Below are positions 50,881 to 62,368 of a stretch of 64,000 nucleotides of DNA, in pieces. A program made the position numbers and the translations under genes. The notes under the pieces were generated by a model that searched no databases, was not told the DNA's origin, and was given only the letters and a program-made list of their open reading frames with translations. The stretch comes from Prostheceraeus crozeri (Eukaryota > Platyhelminthes > Polycladida > Euryleptidae), in NCBI GenBank assembly GCA_907163375.1, contig CAJQUW010002197.1:686100-750099 (forward strand), read 5' to 3'. Numbering within the stretch: position 1 is the first letter of the stretch; the number at the start of each line of letters is the position of its first letter.

Positions 50881-51232
50881 GTACGAGCGACTGTAGTGAT
50901 GAGCGGGACTAGAGCACTGTAGGCAGTAGAAATCTAGTACCGCTGAGAGAAGTCCGAATGTCAATCCACATTTCACACAATCGTCGGAAGAATATATCGC
51001 AATAAAAGTAGGGTATGTATAAAAGTGAGTCATGCATGCATGAACCCTAAAAGTAGGGTCCATAGGGTAGGGATATATATACATATAGGTAGAGTGTCGA
51101 CTCAAAAAGGTATCTGTATACAGTGAAAATTTTATATCAGAAGATTCAGTTTTTTGAGGAGATTACGTTCCCGTGGTCCAAAAAATTATTTGAGTGGTTT
51201 TAAAAAATGTCAAAATTTTGCCAATTTATATA

Positions 51233-51370
51233 CTACCCAATCAAGAAATTACGTAGCAAATGCAAGTATGAAAAGACACTAAAAAATACGTATCATTTGT
51301 TGTGAGATACGTATCATGCGTATTGATACCAAAAGATACGCATTAAATACGTATCTTCTTGACTGGGTAC
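51233..51370. repeat. Small insertion with ATACGTATC words in right arm
   Basis: AATACGTATC and GATACGTAT are repeated about six times within 51285-51365, bounded by 'tacccaatcaagaa' and its inverse 'ttcttgactgggta'. This breaks the match between the two fold-back arms and looks like a tiny inserted palindromic element. Confidence 0.6.
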
Positions 51371-52427
51371 CGAGATGACTTTCTTATATAAGTAGTATGA
51401 AAAAAGTTGCATATCAAAAGGAATGAATATTTTAAATTAAGCAGATTATCAAGGGAATTTCATTATCCGTATCATCATAATTAAGTCTTCATGAAAAAGT
51501 CGCGATCTTATTCGTGCTAATTGGCTGAAATTTCAAGTTTTTAATTCAATTTTCACCGGTATGATTTTATGATTCACTAAATTCATGTTTCATTTCTTGA
51601 ATCTGAATAGTGATGCGGACCCATTTACATCTTTCAAAGTTAATCGAAATCATTATCCTCGATTCTGTTATTTTGCTCTGCCAGTGGCAGGTTGCTATAT
51701 GTATGACCTACAAATATGACCTCGCTTAAGAAGATTCTCTTGAGGTTTATAGCATGAAAGCAGTTTATAGCAGGTCATCGAGCTTCCAATTTAACAAACA
51801 TCACCTCTCCAAGGCTTTCATGACACGGAGGATCTGCAAAATATTATCATTTCCTTCTGCTTTATGCTATCATGATCAGTCAACTGCGTTGTAATTTCTT
51901 CAAAACTGCAAAAATTCGCATATCTCAGATTTGCCAACAATTACCAACTGCATCACCCACGAGTTCATTTAATTAATTCGAAAGTGCATACACATTGGGG
52001 ATTTAATAAATGATGAGTTACCACTCTACCTAATATATTAACTATGGTAGGGTCTAAACTAATTTATATATTTATGGGGTACATGAAGATCGGTTTAGAG
52101 TACAGTTTATCGCATGATGAAGTTGGATCGATTCGGGGTATCAGGCAATTAGGGTAAAATTTGTAAATAATGGTATGCAATTTGATATCTTTTCGAGTAT
52201 TTTATCCAGTGAGCATATTTCTAACATTTTTTAGGAACATTTTGTTCTTAGTGACTTTTCTGATATATTTCGTTAATGTATTCCACTCTGTGGCACTGGA
52301 AAAGTCAAAATTTTTTGACCTATGCTAGTTCTGTAATATGGTATGCAAATTGACAGCATTTCTTTCAATGCTTGTTTCCTCAAATTTATATTTACAAATA
52401 CCTTTCAAAGATATTTACATATACCTT

Positions 52428-53998
52428 TCAAAGGCAGTCTATCATTTTCACATTTGAACTTGTGACCATTTGTTGAGGTTGAGAACCTATAACGATACAT
52501 ATAACTCCTAGAATTTTGTAATTTTTCATGTGCAGGTCAACTTCCGATGAGTTTGATTTGAAGATGACTTTTAATATTCTCTTTTGTAATTTCTCTAATT
52601 TCTTTATGTTATTTTGATTTCCCTGATAATAACACAGTAATTTAAGATCAAATGAACATTCGCATAGTATACCTTCAACAGAAATTCTTGCGGAATATAC
52701 CGTCATAAATTATAGAACAGTGGAAGGAATTTCTTCAATCTGATTACCTATGTGTTGACAGTGTTCCTTAAAAGTTAAGGTTTGGTCAATAATTACTCCT
52801 AATTCCAAACTTTCGACTCTCCTAATTTTTGCACCATTATTATAAAGCTCATGGTGAATATCGTTTAGACGTTTAGAAGAGAGAATCATGTATTCCGTTT
52901 TGTTGTCATTTGATTTAATGCCATTCGCTTCTATAAAGTTATTCAAAGTAAAGTCGTTCATGCGCGCGGCTTTAAAGAGAATTTCCAGGCTTCTACTTTT
53001 TAATATCAATGTGGTATCATCTGCAAAGATATTCAATTCTTGAGGCGCGGGAAAATATTTTGGAGGTCGTTTATGTATATGAGAAATAGTAGCGGTCCCA
53101 AGGTCAAGCCTTCCGGCACACCCGTCTTGACAGTAAGTGCTTTGGACATTACCCCATCTACTATTGTCTGATGACCTCTTTGATTCAGGTATGATTTAAA
53201 CCAATTTAGAATGTGTCCTCTTACTCCCAAATGTTCTAATTTGTTTAGGAGTATATCGTGTCTAATTACTTCGAAAGCTTTACGAAAATCTATTGATATC
53301 ATCATAACGTAGTCTTTATTATCAATTGCTTTACATATTATAGGCTATTCGTTACAGATAGCAACGACAGCTCAGTTGAGGGATATTCTCTAAAACCGAA
53401 TTGATTTTCGCAAAAAAGAAGTTCATTTTATCCAAGTAATCATATAATCTTGAGTGCATAGACTTCTCAAGGATTTTATCTACGTAGCTAAGGATAGAAA
53501 TTGGTCTATAGTTGTTTATATCTGATCTCGACACCTTTTTGTGGATAGGGATTATTCTGCTTGATTTTAGTGATTGAGGCATTTTGCCATCAACCACTAT
53601 TTTATTGAGAATATACGTTAGTCTGTACAGGACATGGTCCGGACATAATTGAAAAATGTTTAGTGGGACTACATGTATGTCATTAGTTGCTTTGCCTATA
53701 GTCATTTTTGCAAGTATAGTTTTATCTCTTCCATTGTTATTTCGTTAAACCAAAAGGATTTAGCTATTCTCTCGCCAAGGTATTTCTGGAAGTCTGAGAC
53801 TTTGTGTGGTTCAAATCCATGCATTTTGGCAACTTGGTTAAAATGAGCATTATTAAAACAGTTAGCAACGTCTGGTTTATCAGGTATTTCTACATCATCA
53901 ATTTTCAATTTTATGGTTTTCTTATCTGACGTCTTGCCTAATAATTTGTTTATTACTTTCCATGATGATTTGGTGTCATTTTTACAGTGATCAATCAT
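52428..53998 (-). pseudogene. Reverse transcriptase fragment of a jockey/CR1-like LINE
   Basis: On the minus strand in four frames: a pre-RT region (SSWKVINKLLGKTSDK), then SSRIIPIHKKVSRSDINNYRPIS (RT finger motifs), then DFRKAFEVIRHDILLNKL (catalytic Asp of the palm, altered context) and GVPEGLTLGPLLFLIYINDL. The FADDTTLI box follows, then thumb sequence to 52428. Endonuclease is absent, as expected for a 5'-truncated copy. At least three frameshifts make it inactive. Confidence 0.9.
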
Positions 53999-54059
53999 GT
54001 TCTTGTTAAATTCGTCTTTTTTACGTTAAATAAGTGACAATGCTTGTTGAATTTGTCAT

Positions 54060-54140
54060 ACTTTGATATATATATGTTGATAATTGATAATGATAGATAA
54101 TTGATGTTGGTAATTGATAATGATAGATAATTGATAGATA
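54060..54140. repeat. Degenerate GATAGATAATTGATA tandem repeat
   Basis: TTGATAATTGATAATGATAGATAATTGATG is repeated about twice with variants, next to the 5' end of the LINE fragment. Confidence 0.75.
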
Positions 54141-55589
54141 TATGTGACTAGCTCTGGATACAAGCGATGATTACAGCAACCAGTCCGTGTCGCTTTTATC
54201 AAGAGTCGACTGTATTCTTAAAACCAAGCTCGCTCTTGCGAATTCGCTTCTTCGAATTTTTGATGAAATAGTTCAGTAATCTCAAGATCATTTTTTCATG
54301 ATGAAACTGATAGCCTTCTGTTAGCTTTTCTATTAACATCAATCAAATAGTACAAGAAAGTTTTAGAGTTTTTTTTATAAGAATTAAGTAATTGTCAGTT
54401 TTCATTAAAATTATGATGAAAGGAGATAGGTAATTAATGATTAAGTGCATAATGAAATGAAGTATGTCATACTACACGATTGAGTGAGCATATAACAACG
54501 TTATACAGTTTTTTACTTACTGAGACACTAATAGCATTTGGTACAATTCTCTTAGAATAGTTACTATGTTCAAGTTTATTCGTAGAATAAAAAAATGTCA
54601 CTGACGAAGGGCGCGTCTGCCCGGCACATGTTAGACTGATTATCATTGACAGTTGCTTTGGTTTTACGATGACTTTGGGCACTCTTGTTTTCAATAATGA
54701 AAATATTTCAAACTTTTTTGTGTTTTCACAATAAAATAGATGATTGCCTATGATTCCGTAAAAAACATTCAAAGAAGTAAAGTCTAAATCGAAATGGTCG
54801 AAAAATAACAAAAAATTTATGATTTTCTATGACAGGTGCTACATTTTATTACTTTTTATGACCTTCTTTGAAAATCAGGGATTTTATGACTTTTTATGAC
54901 GCTGGCAGGCCTGCGAACATTCTCATGTGTATGTAACTGCATATCTTTTGCCTTTGATGTTTCAAGATTCTAGATTATTATGATATTAATTTCTCTAGTT
55001 ACTTTCATAAAGCAGGAGGATATTGTATTGACATTAAAGAAGGCGGTGTTCACTATAGATTTCATTCATCATATTGCCTCTTGCCCAATCTGCACGATTC
55101 AGACTGTGGTCAGAGGTGACAACAATTTAGTTAGCGGTCTTCTCTTTCTATGTCCCTAGATGACAAAGAGAACTTGTAATGAAACGGCAAGACCGTTATA
55201 ACAGGATCTTCAGTGACGGTCAGCTTGCAGAGAGTATCTGTTTTTCTATCTTTTCATCAAGAAAGGCAAAAACAAAAATGAGCAGGTGAACAACAGAAAT
55301 TCCCTCTCATTTTTTTCCTGACATGGCCTGAGCATCTTATAATGGTTGCATAGCACTAGAAACTTTTATTTTGTTGGTTACCCAGAAGGAGAAAGAGAAA
55401 CATGTTATGAAATCCTACAAAAGTCAAATTGAAAACATAATTTATTGTCATCGACAAGACTCAGCTTTCTTTTACACTAAGTGAGAGGAAAGTATGATCA
55501 CAAAGATTGAATACTGAGACGAAGATGAAGCCCGTGCCCCAATCAGCGCTTTTTTCCTATCTACAACAGTCGTCAGATCTAGATTCCAG
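54141..55589. other. No gene seen; 3' flank of OAT
   Basis: The minus ORF at 54467-54811 has no recognisable content. TTTATGACTTTTTATGACGCTGGCAGG near 54890 looks like a hAT-type terminus. Immediately after the OAT stop (below 55590) lies the gene's 3' untranslated region. Confidence 0.4.
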
Positions 55590-55786
55590 TTACAGTCCAG
55601 CAGCCTTCTTAGTCGGAATTTCTTGTGCCATAGCCGTCACCACATTGCTGATGATTTCAATGCATTTGTCGAGTTGTTCTTCGTTGATCGTCAGCGGAGG
55701 TGCAAATCGAATGATGTCTCCATGAGTGGGTTTAGCCAGAAGTCCTGCGTCACGCAACCTCAGACAAACTTCCCATGCATCGAACT
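55590..55786 (-). CDS. OAT: Ornithine aminotransferase, last coding exon
   Basis: The exon starts after acceptor TGTCTCCAG at 55787-55788 and ends at the TAA at 55590-55592. It encodes the conserved C-terminus [20 protein letters not shown] and [20 protein letters not shown]. The enzyme is the mitochondrial PLP-dependent ornithine:2-oxoacid transaminase. Exon phase matches the donor of the exon at 61958. The frame is intact. Confidence 0.93.
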
Positions 55787-58700
55787 CTGGAGACAAAAAC
55801 GTCAATATCACAAACGTAACAACTTAGTGAGTAAAACAATGAGTAGAAATAATGCAGAAGTTAAATATTAAATATATCTAAAATATATGAACATTTTAAT
55901 TACATCAACATATGTACAAATCTAATAATGATTTGATGACAGGAGGCACACCGGAAAACAATTAGCCATCTTCTAGGCCCCATGACAATTTATTCAAAAT
56001 GTCTTATTCTGTGTGCTGCTGACTTTTAAAGCAATTCCAGCTTCAATCTTTACATTCGCGATATCCGGGGTCGTGAATTAACAGATCACATGGTTCAATA
56101 ATGATTTCATTCTTTGACGAGTTGTGATTCTTTGCCGTGAATGAAATTTCTAATTAGTAATCAGTGATTCTCAACGCGAATAACTCGGGCCATCATGAGT
56201 TTATGCAATGATTATGATAAGTATGCATATATGGTAGTGGTGAAATGTGATGGTTTTTTCGTTGGGAATTTCCGCGATGATATTTCAATCGATGTAGTAA
56301 CTTCATTTATAACACTGCTTCTATTGTGGTAAAACGTACTGCTCGCGTGTCATATTTCGGCTATGACTTATATGCATCATATGAAATTTATTAAATATAT
56401 TGATTAGGTCATCTATTACATTTGAGCATGCGTATGAGCGTTATGCACAAACATGTGCACGAAGTTGTGCACAAGCAAAATATCTCAAACCTTATCATGT
56501 GAAGATAGACGATCTTTCAGATAAGATCTTTCACTGTATATGACTCTTAATCCTGTGAGGTTGCAAAAATGTTTCATGTTACTGGTTTGTCACGAAATTA
56601 CGTATGCATACACGTTTACACAAAAATCAAGAAGCAATTTGTGCTGGTCTCATTTGCAGAATTTGTATTCACATGTACGAAATAGGTCAAAAACATTATG
56701 CTCACGACTTAAGTGTGAGCAGCCATAGATTATCTTTCACAGATTGCACCGATAATTTTTTCTATGGCCTTTATTATTCCCAACTTTACTGCAAGCGACG
56801 ATGTTTTGATGCAATCTCCTCACGGGTATCACTGACAGACTCACGGCTATCACTGACAGAGTCATTTGGACGCGCAAAAAATTCACAGAACCAATTAAAT
56901 ATGCCATCTAGGCCTAAAAGTTGTGAAAGTATATTTTCTTGCTTACTTCAATTGCGATTCGAAGATAGTAAATAGACAGTGGACTTTAAATATTTCTATA
57001 AATAGTTGCTGAAATCACGAAATTATGTTCAATGAACTTAGTAGCACAGAAATCACAACAAGGTCTAATAGCCTACATCGCTGAGTTTAGGGCGATTTCC
57101 GGACCTCAACAAAATTCTTGGGCGATTCTCGGACAACTCAGGATTGGACGCGGCTTTGTCTAATGATATTCTATGATTTTTTTATCTGCGTAAGCAGTAT
57201 CGTTCTCTTTTGCATAACTTATTAAAGCAAAGCCTACAAAATATGTTGGCTTCAATAGCCGACGTTCGATCGTTTACCACACAAATTTTATCTGAAAAAT
57301 TGAATGCTCACACAAAATAAGGAAAGCATACCGTCAGAGTGAGAGGAAGTTCAAGAAAATTATTGCAATGAACGATCATGCAGCTGAATAGAATAAAAAA
57401 GTTGTAAACGGGCTAAGGGGTTGGACCTTAAAATTAGGCCAGGCTCCAATTCTAAAATGACACAACTTATCAAATGGAGATATAATAGGCTAGTATGAAA
57501 CAACATATTCTCTCACGGGTGCTCGTAGACCTACACATCAGAGTTTCTCTAACGCTTAAATATCGTAACGCAAATGACTGGCAATCTGAACGGAGAAGGA
57601 GCGATTTTACATGTCTCCGTGCTTCCACGGAAATCCATGATATTTCGATCATACTTGACAAAACTTTTACTCCATATTACATTCTGCTAGATCTTGTGTT
57701 ACTACTACTTTCATAAAACAGTAGAATGCTTGAGTATGATATATTTCGGGTAACAAATTCTTGGGCAACTCTCGCTGTCTCATTTACAGTGTCAACTGTC
57801 GACTAGGGTTATCCAAATCACGACTTTTTCGGTTCCCGGGTTTCCGGAATTGATCTGTGATTTTTTTGCGATCCCGGATCGCGGCATTAGTAAACTCAAT
57901 GTATTTTCTGATAGAATGCTTAGTCTAGCACAGGCTGAACAATACAAGGCGTTGTTTTAAATTCTCAGACGAGTATTTTGAACGATACCTGTACAGTACA
58001 ATGCAACTTATGACATCAGATAGACATGTGCCTAAATGTCCATGACTTAATAATAAATTTGCCTTTTACATGCAGAGATGAACTAAAACAGCACCTATGT
58101 AGATCTGATCATCGTGCACAAGATATGTTGTCGCAAACGTGGTATGTGATTTTTAAATCGAAATGACAATCCCGCGACTTTGTGACGTTTGGTAATATCC
58201 AGCTCGATATTGTATATCCGCTTCAAAAGTTCATTAAATATTGGTACGCTTGTATGCATAACGCTCTCTCTCTTTTTCTCTCTCCCGACTGCCTGAATAT
58301 GGTTTTATTTATTGATGTGAATGAAAGTAAACAATTTTTGGCATACTGCACAAAGATACGCTGATATTAATTCAAGTCTATGATGGAAATGTATAAATAA
58401 GCAACACACACCTACATATAATTATAGGACTATCGTGTTTGATGTAATCTTCATAGTCAATGTCTAACAATGATAATGAAAAAATAAACGATAATAAAAC
58501 GATATATTGCAATTTGTAACAATGAATTACGTTTTATCTTCGTTGTTATTTCCTTGGTACTCCGTCTTCATACAGCCTAACTGCCTAAAAACAGATACTA
58601 ACGCGTCTCGGGATTTTGAATCTAGTAAAAATACGATAATCCCGGGATCTCGGGGTTGAAAACGTTAGTGTAGAGGTACTGAACACATTATTTCAGGAAA

Positions 58701-60217
58701 TTTACACAAAGTCTAGATGGAATTTCGATCGCATCCTGAGTAAATGATATCATGAGTTGAAATCATGCTACCAAATTAGGAAAGTCATCAGCTCTAAGTA
58801 GTTGATACAAAGAAAGTACTGAAATCAAAATGTTTCGAAAATATGTCTTACTCGTAACTGTGGAGAAATTGATATATTAACTTCAACCGCGAAAAAGTTT
58901 GTGCTAGTGATGACGGTGGATGTTGAGGGATTTGTCTCCACCCTTGGTTACAGGGTCACATTCACAATCCGCAATACGGACGACTACAAAACGGTCATTT
59001 GACCGTCTATGATCATAACTCAATATTTGAATTGAAATGGGAATTATAGACAACAGAAAACTAAACAGCTTAACAAGATCAATGAATTACAAACAGAGAG
59101 AATAAGAAGTTCTATGAAGAGGAAAAGTAAAGATATTTCTCCAACTGCATTAGTTTTGAAGCAAGAAAATGTGATATCAATACACGAAACGTTTTGTCGC
59201 CTTCAGCTTGGCCACTTATTATGTTAGTTGCTAAATGCTGCAGTCTCACCGGAGTGAGCAGATGTTTTCTGCCTCATCAACGAGACGTGTATCTACACTT
59301 TGTCAGCTGAGCTATAATATCGATCACCTCACACATTCTGGACATCTGATGTGATGGAATGTCAACAAAGAAGTTTCAGTACAGACTCGGTACAGACTTC
59401 ATTACAGATTCGATCAAAGACTTATATTTTCCTCTTGCTAGTGCAAGATCGACGGAAGTTGGTTACCAATTCAATGCTTCTTTTCGAGGTGCTGGGAATT
59501 TCGTGCCAACACATGAAGGACCACGAATGAGACGATGAGTGGTTTTAAAAACAATAAGTTGCTACCAGTCTTCCATAAACAGAAGTACACGAGGTATGAG
59601 CTATTCAAAGAATGATTTATTAGACATAATATGTATTTCGTTTCCTACTCTGTAGAGGGGTAAGTTATTCTATGTTATTAGTATTAATTTATATTCATTC
59701 GCTCATGTTACGCTTTGTACCTAAGTATTTACACGATTCTCCATTAGGGTAGTTGCTTAACTATGGTATCTTCCGTTTCCTGGATTCTTCGATTTTTTAC
59801 CGTGTCGTGTTTTAATTTAATTACAATGAGATGATCTGACAGCTCACAACATACTCAAGCGATGAATAATGTGAAGCCTCCGAGACGCGTTTATACGAGC
59901 AGAGGAAATCTGTCGATTCCACGCGACGATTAGCAAAATTAATAAAATAAAGTATTACAATCTAATCCGACGCTTATATCCTCGTCGTTCTTCCTCCACA
60001 TCCTTTATCCAATGATAAAAATATCTTGTATCACTATTCTCCTAAAAACGTGCCAGTTGAACGCCCCAACGGATCAGGTTGTGAAGGTTAGATTTCTATT
60101 TTATCATCACTATATATTGCTTTGAAAATTATTGATTTTCAAGTTTTTCAGATATCCGTCGATAGATTGTTTTGTGATATGGTACATTTTACTTTTCATA
60201 CAGACTAATGTCTAAAC

Positions 60218-61126
60218 CAGTGGTGGTTAACCAAGTTAGGATAGCGGGCCACCAATTTTAAAAGGTAGTAGTATAGGCTCAATATTCGTTTATTCCGTAC
60301 TTTTATGTGCACATATGGGCTGCTGTACCGCACGTGCATAAACTGTGGTCGCATTAAACAAAATTTTGCATGCAAATGCATACAGCAGTATTGTACGCAA
60401 CTAATTTGTTAAATATTAAGGAATTATGATATACTTTCTACAATTCATGTGACTACTGAAGAGCGAATATGCCTATAGCAAATCATGGAAGCTTTCTTAT
60501 GTGTATCATGCTACTTGTACATACGTGCGCATAAGTCACCCAAACATTTACAGCTTTTAAAATACGTGCATGGGTTCCACAAATGGCAGTCGTGTGCTAA
60601 TGACAATCGAGCATACGAAATATAGTGTAGTACAAATGACTTAAACAAGAATATTTGAAAAAAATGTTGGCCTGTCAAAACCTTGCAGTTGGATTCCTCC
60701 ATTCGTAGTCAAAGTCTAATCAATGTACTGTAGCCTCTTTCTAGGTTCATTGTGGCGTGGTATATTGCGTAGAGAAACATGCTCAGCAGGGCATCGAATA
60801 CTATATGACTTAGCATAAACTCGCGCAGGTGATGACCATTTTGCGCTTATGCGAGAATATATTCATTACGAAAGGAACATGGTTGGAGAATTCGAATGTG
60901 AATTTTTGTTTTTTGTGCCATCATGTTGCTCATTTAGTTGTTAATTCATGGCTTTCCAAATTCTAGAGAGAATTCCTCACCCCTAAATGTATCTCCCATA
61001 GATCGAAGTCGGAGTGAGTCATTTTCACATCATCGATTCAAATAATGTCCGCGGGCCACTTTAGATATGAGAAGCGGTGGCGGGCCACCCAGCATGTCCC
61101 GGCGGGCCACGCGATGCCCACCACCG
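60218..61126. mobile_element. hAT MITE in OAT intron
   Basis: Flanked by GTCTAAAC (60210-60217) and GTCTAAGC (61127-61134), a 7/8 duplication. The ends are CAGTGGTGGTTAAC and, reversed, CGGTGGTGGGCATC, both followed by GCGGGCCAC repeats. The interior has no transposase. Confidence 0.88.
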
Positions 61127-61514
61127 GTCTAAGCTGAGATTTTGTGACCATGCATCGCGTGCACAATTTGAATATTCAATAACAACCTCATTCTAGGTAG
61201 GAGAACTAGATCTTAAAAATGTAAAACTGAAGTTATATGTGAGTTTAAATTCACTGAAAATAAAATCCGACACTCCTGACAGAGTGAGTGCCATAATCAC
61301 CCATTTTCATGACCGCATTGTGTGACAACACTCCCGCCACAAACAAAAATTCAAGAATATCAGTACATTTATCTAGCGTTCGGCATGATAAACATATTGC
61401 CCATTGAAAGGCGATTGTTTTAAAGAAACTTGCTTCGTTAAAGGAACAGTGGACCCCATTGTTCCACTGTCTATGTGCAGTTGACCAAACGACGGGAGCT
61501 CATACTCATATTGA

Positions 61515-61820
61515 GAAAGGCAAGAAGGTAACTCCTCTCTGTTTTGAAGTCCAATTTCTATTGAAGTCAGTACTCGTATATATTCGGCGTCCCGCGCCTT
61601 CAAATGTCGACAAAGCTGACAAAGTCAAAAGTCAAAACCGACAAAGTCTGGTTTTCTCATTCGACAAAGCTATGTGGACGTGAGAAATCGTTTGAACTAG
61701 ATCCACCTCTATCGACCTTTGAAGGCGCGGAACGCCTGAGAACTGTCTTGGTGTATATACAGACTTTGATAGAAATTCGACCTTAAAACAAAGGGGAGCT
61801 ACCTTTTTGCCTTTCTAGAC
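61515..61820. repeat. Inverted repeat of ~100-bp arms
   Basis: GAGAAAGGCAAGAAGGTAACTCC...CGCGCCTTCAAATGTCGAC at 61515-61611 pairs with 61710-61820 (reversed GAAAGGCAAAAAGGTAGCTCC...CGCGCCTTCAAAGGTCGA). The centre repeats GACAAAGTC/GACAAAGCT words. Likely a small fold-back element. Confidence 0.75.
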
Positions 61821-61957
61821 TGTTTAAGTGTCCTGAAGTCCAAATTTCCATGATGATAAAACAAAATATATTGTATCTACTCTAACTGAATATCAAACCT
61901 ATTCCAAATTAAATTATGATAAATAATTTGCGATGATTGTATATTTTTAAGACTTAC

Positions 61958-62210
61958 GGGGAGCGATTACGATGGCGTTTAACAGCCCTTTGCCTCTGAC
62001 CAATTTCACCACCGATTTAGGGAGCTGCGACAACTCTTTTCTGAGTTTTGCTCCAAGTCGTTCCGCATTTTCTGACAACTTTTCCTCTTGAAGGACTTTT
62101 AAGGCCTCGATAGCGACACGACATGCCAATGGATTGCCGCCGTAGGTCGACCCGTGCTCGCCTGGCTTGATGCACAACATGACGTCATCATCGGCTAAGA
62201 CGGCAGACAC
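61958..62210 (-). CDS. OAT: Ornithine aminotransferase, penultimate coding exon
   Basis: Encodes [40 protein letters not shown] and [24 protein letters not shown] is part of the conserved class-III aminotransferase active-site region following the PLP lysine. Acceptor GTTTCAG lies at 62211 and donor GTAAGT at 61957. The frame is intact. Confidence 0.95.
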
Positions 62211-62289
62211 CTGAAACGTGAAGAAAAGGCATAGCAACAGTGGAGGTGTGTGCGCACGTGCGTGTCATCTTGTGTACTTATTGACTTAC

Positions 62290-62368
62290 AGGCAATAAAC
62301 CTCCGGACAGAGCCTTTCCAAGGATGACGATATCAGGACGGACATCAGCGTGATGCACAGCGAGAAGC
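62290..62368 (-). CDS. OAT: Ornithine aminotransferase exon with PLP-binding lysine
   Basis: Encodes [20 protein letters not shown] then SGGLLP. The lysine in LGKALSGG is the Schiff-base residue of the class-III aminotransferases. Acceptor TTTCTTCAG at 62369 and donor GTAAGT at 62284-62289. The intron to the next exon is only 79 bp. Earlier exons lie beyond what could be recognised in the window. Confidence 0.93.

Larger units (their letters stand above)
49046..52052. mobile_element. Large fold-back element with ~0.9-kb imperfect arms
   Basis: 49046-49950 pairs in inverted orientation with about 51050-52052. Landmarks: GACCACGGGAACGTAATCTCC (49817) against GGAGATTACGTTCCCGTGGTC; CTGCCACTGGCAGAGCAAAATAACAG against its reverse complement near 51670; CCTCAAGAGAATCTTCTTAAGCGAGG against 51720-51745. 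The centre holds a nested hAT element. No protein gene is present. Confidence 0.85.
55787..61957 (-). other. 6.2-kb OAT intron carrying transposon remains
   Basis: Bounded by donor GTAAGT (61952-61957) and an acceptor at 55787. It contains a candidate hAT fragment at about 57803-58668 (CTAGGGTTATCC...CCCGGG at one end, ATCCCGGGATCTCGGGGTT at the other), a hAT MITE (60218-61126) and an inverted repeat (61515-61820). No other gene seen. Confidence 0.75.

Noticed and set aside
54467-54811. 114-codon minus ORF downstream of OAT
   Set aside because: No domain, no splice context, composition like surrounding non-coding DNA.
61443-61472. Palindrome GGAACAGTGGACCCCATTGTTCCACTG
   Set aside because: Short imperfect inverted repeat beside other repeats; could be a chance or hAT remnant, no further support.
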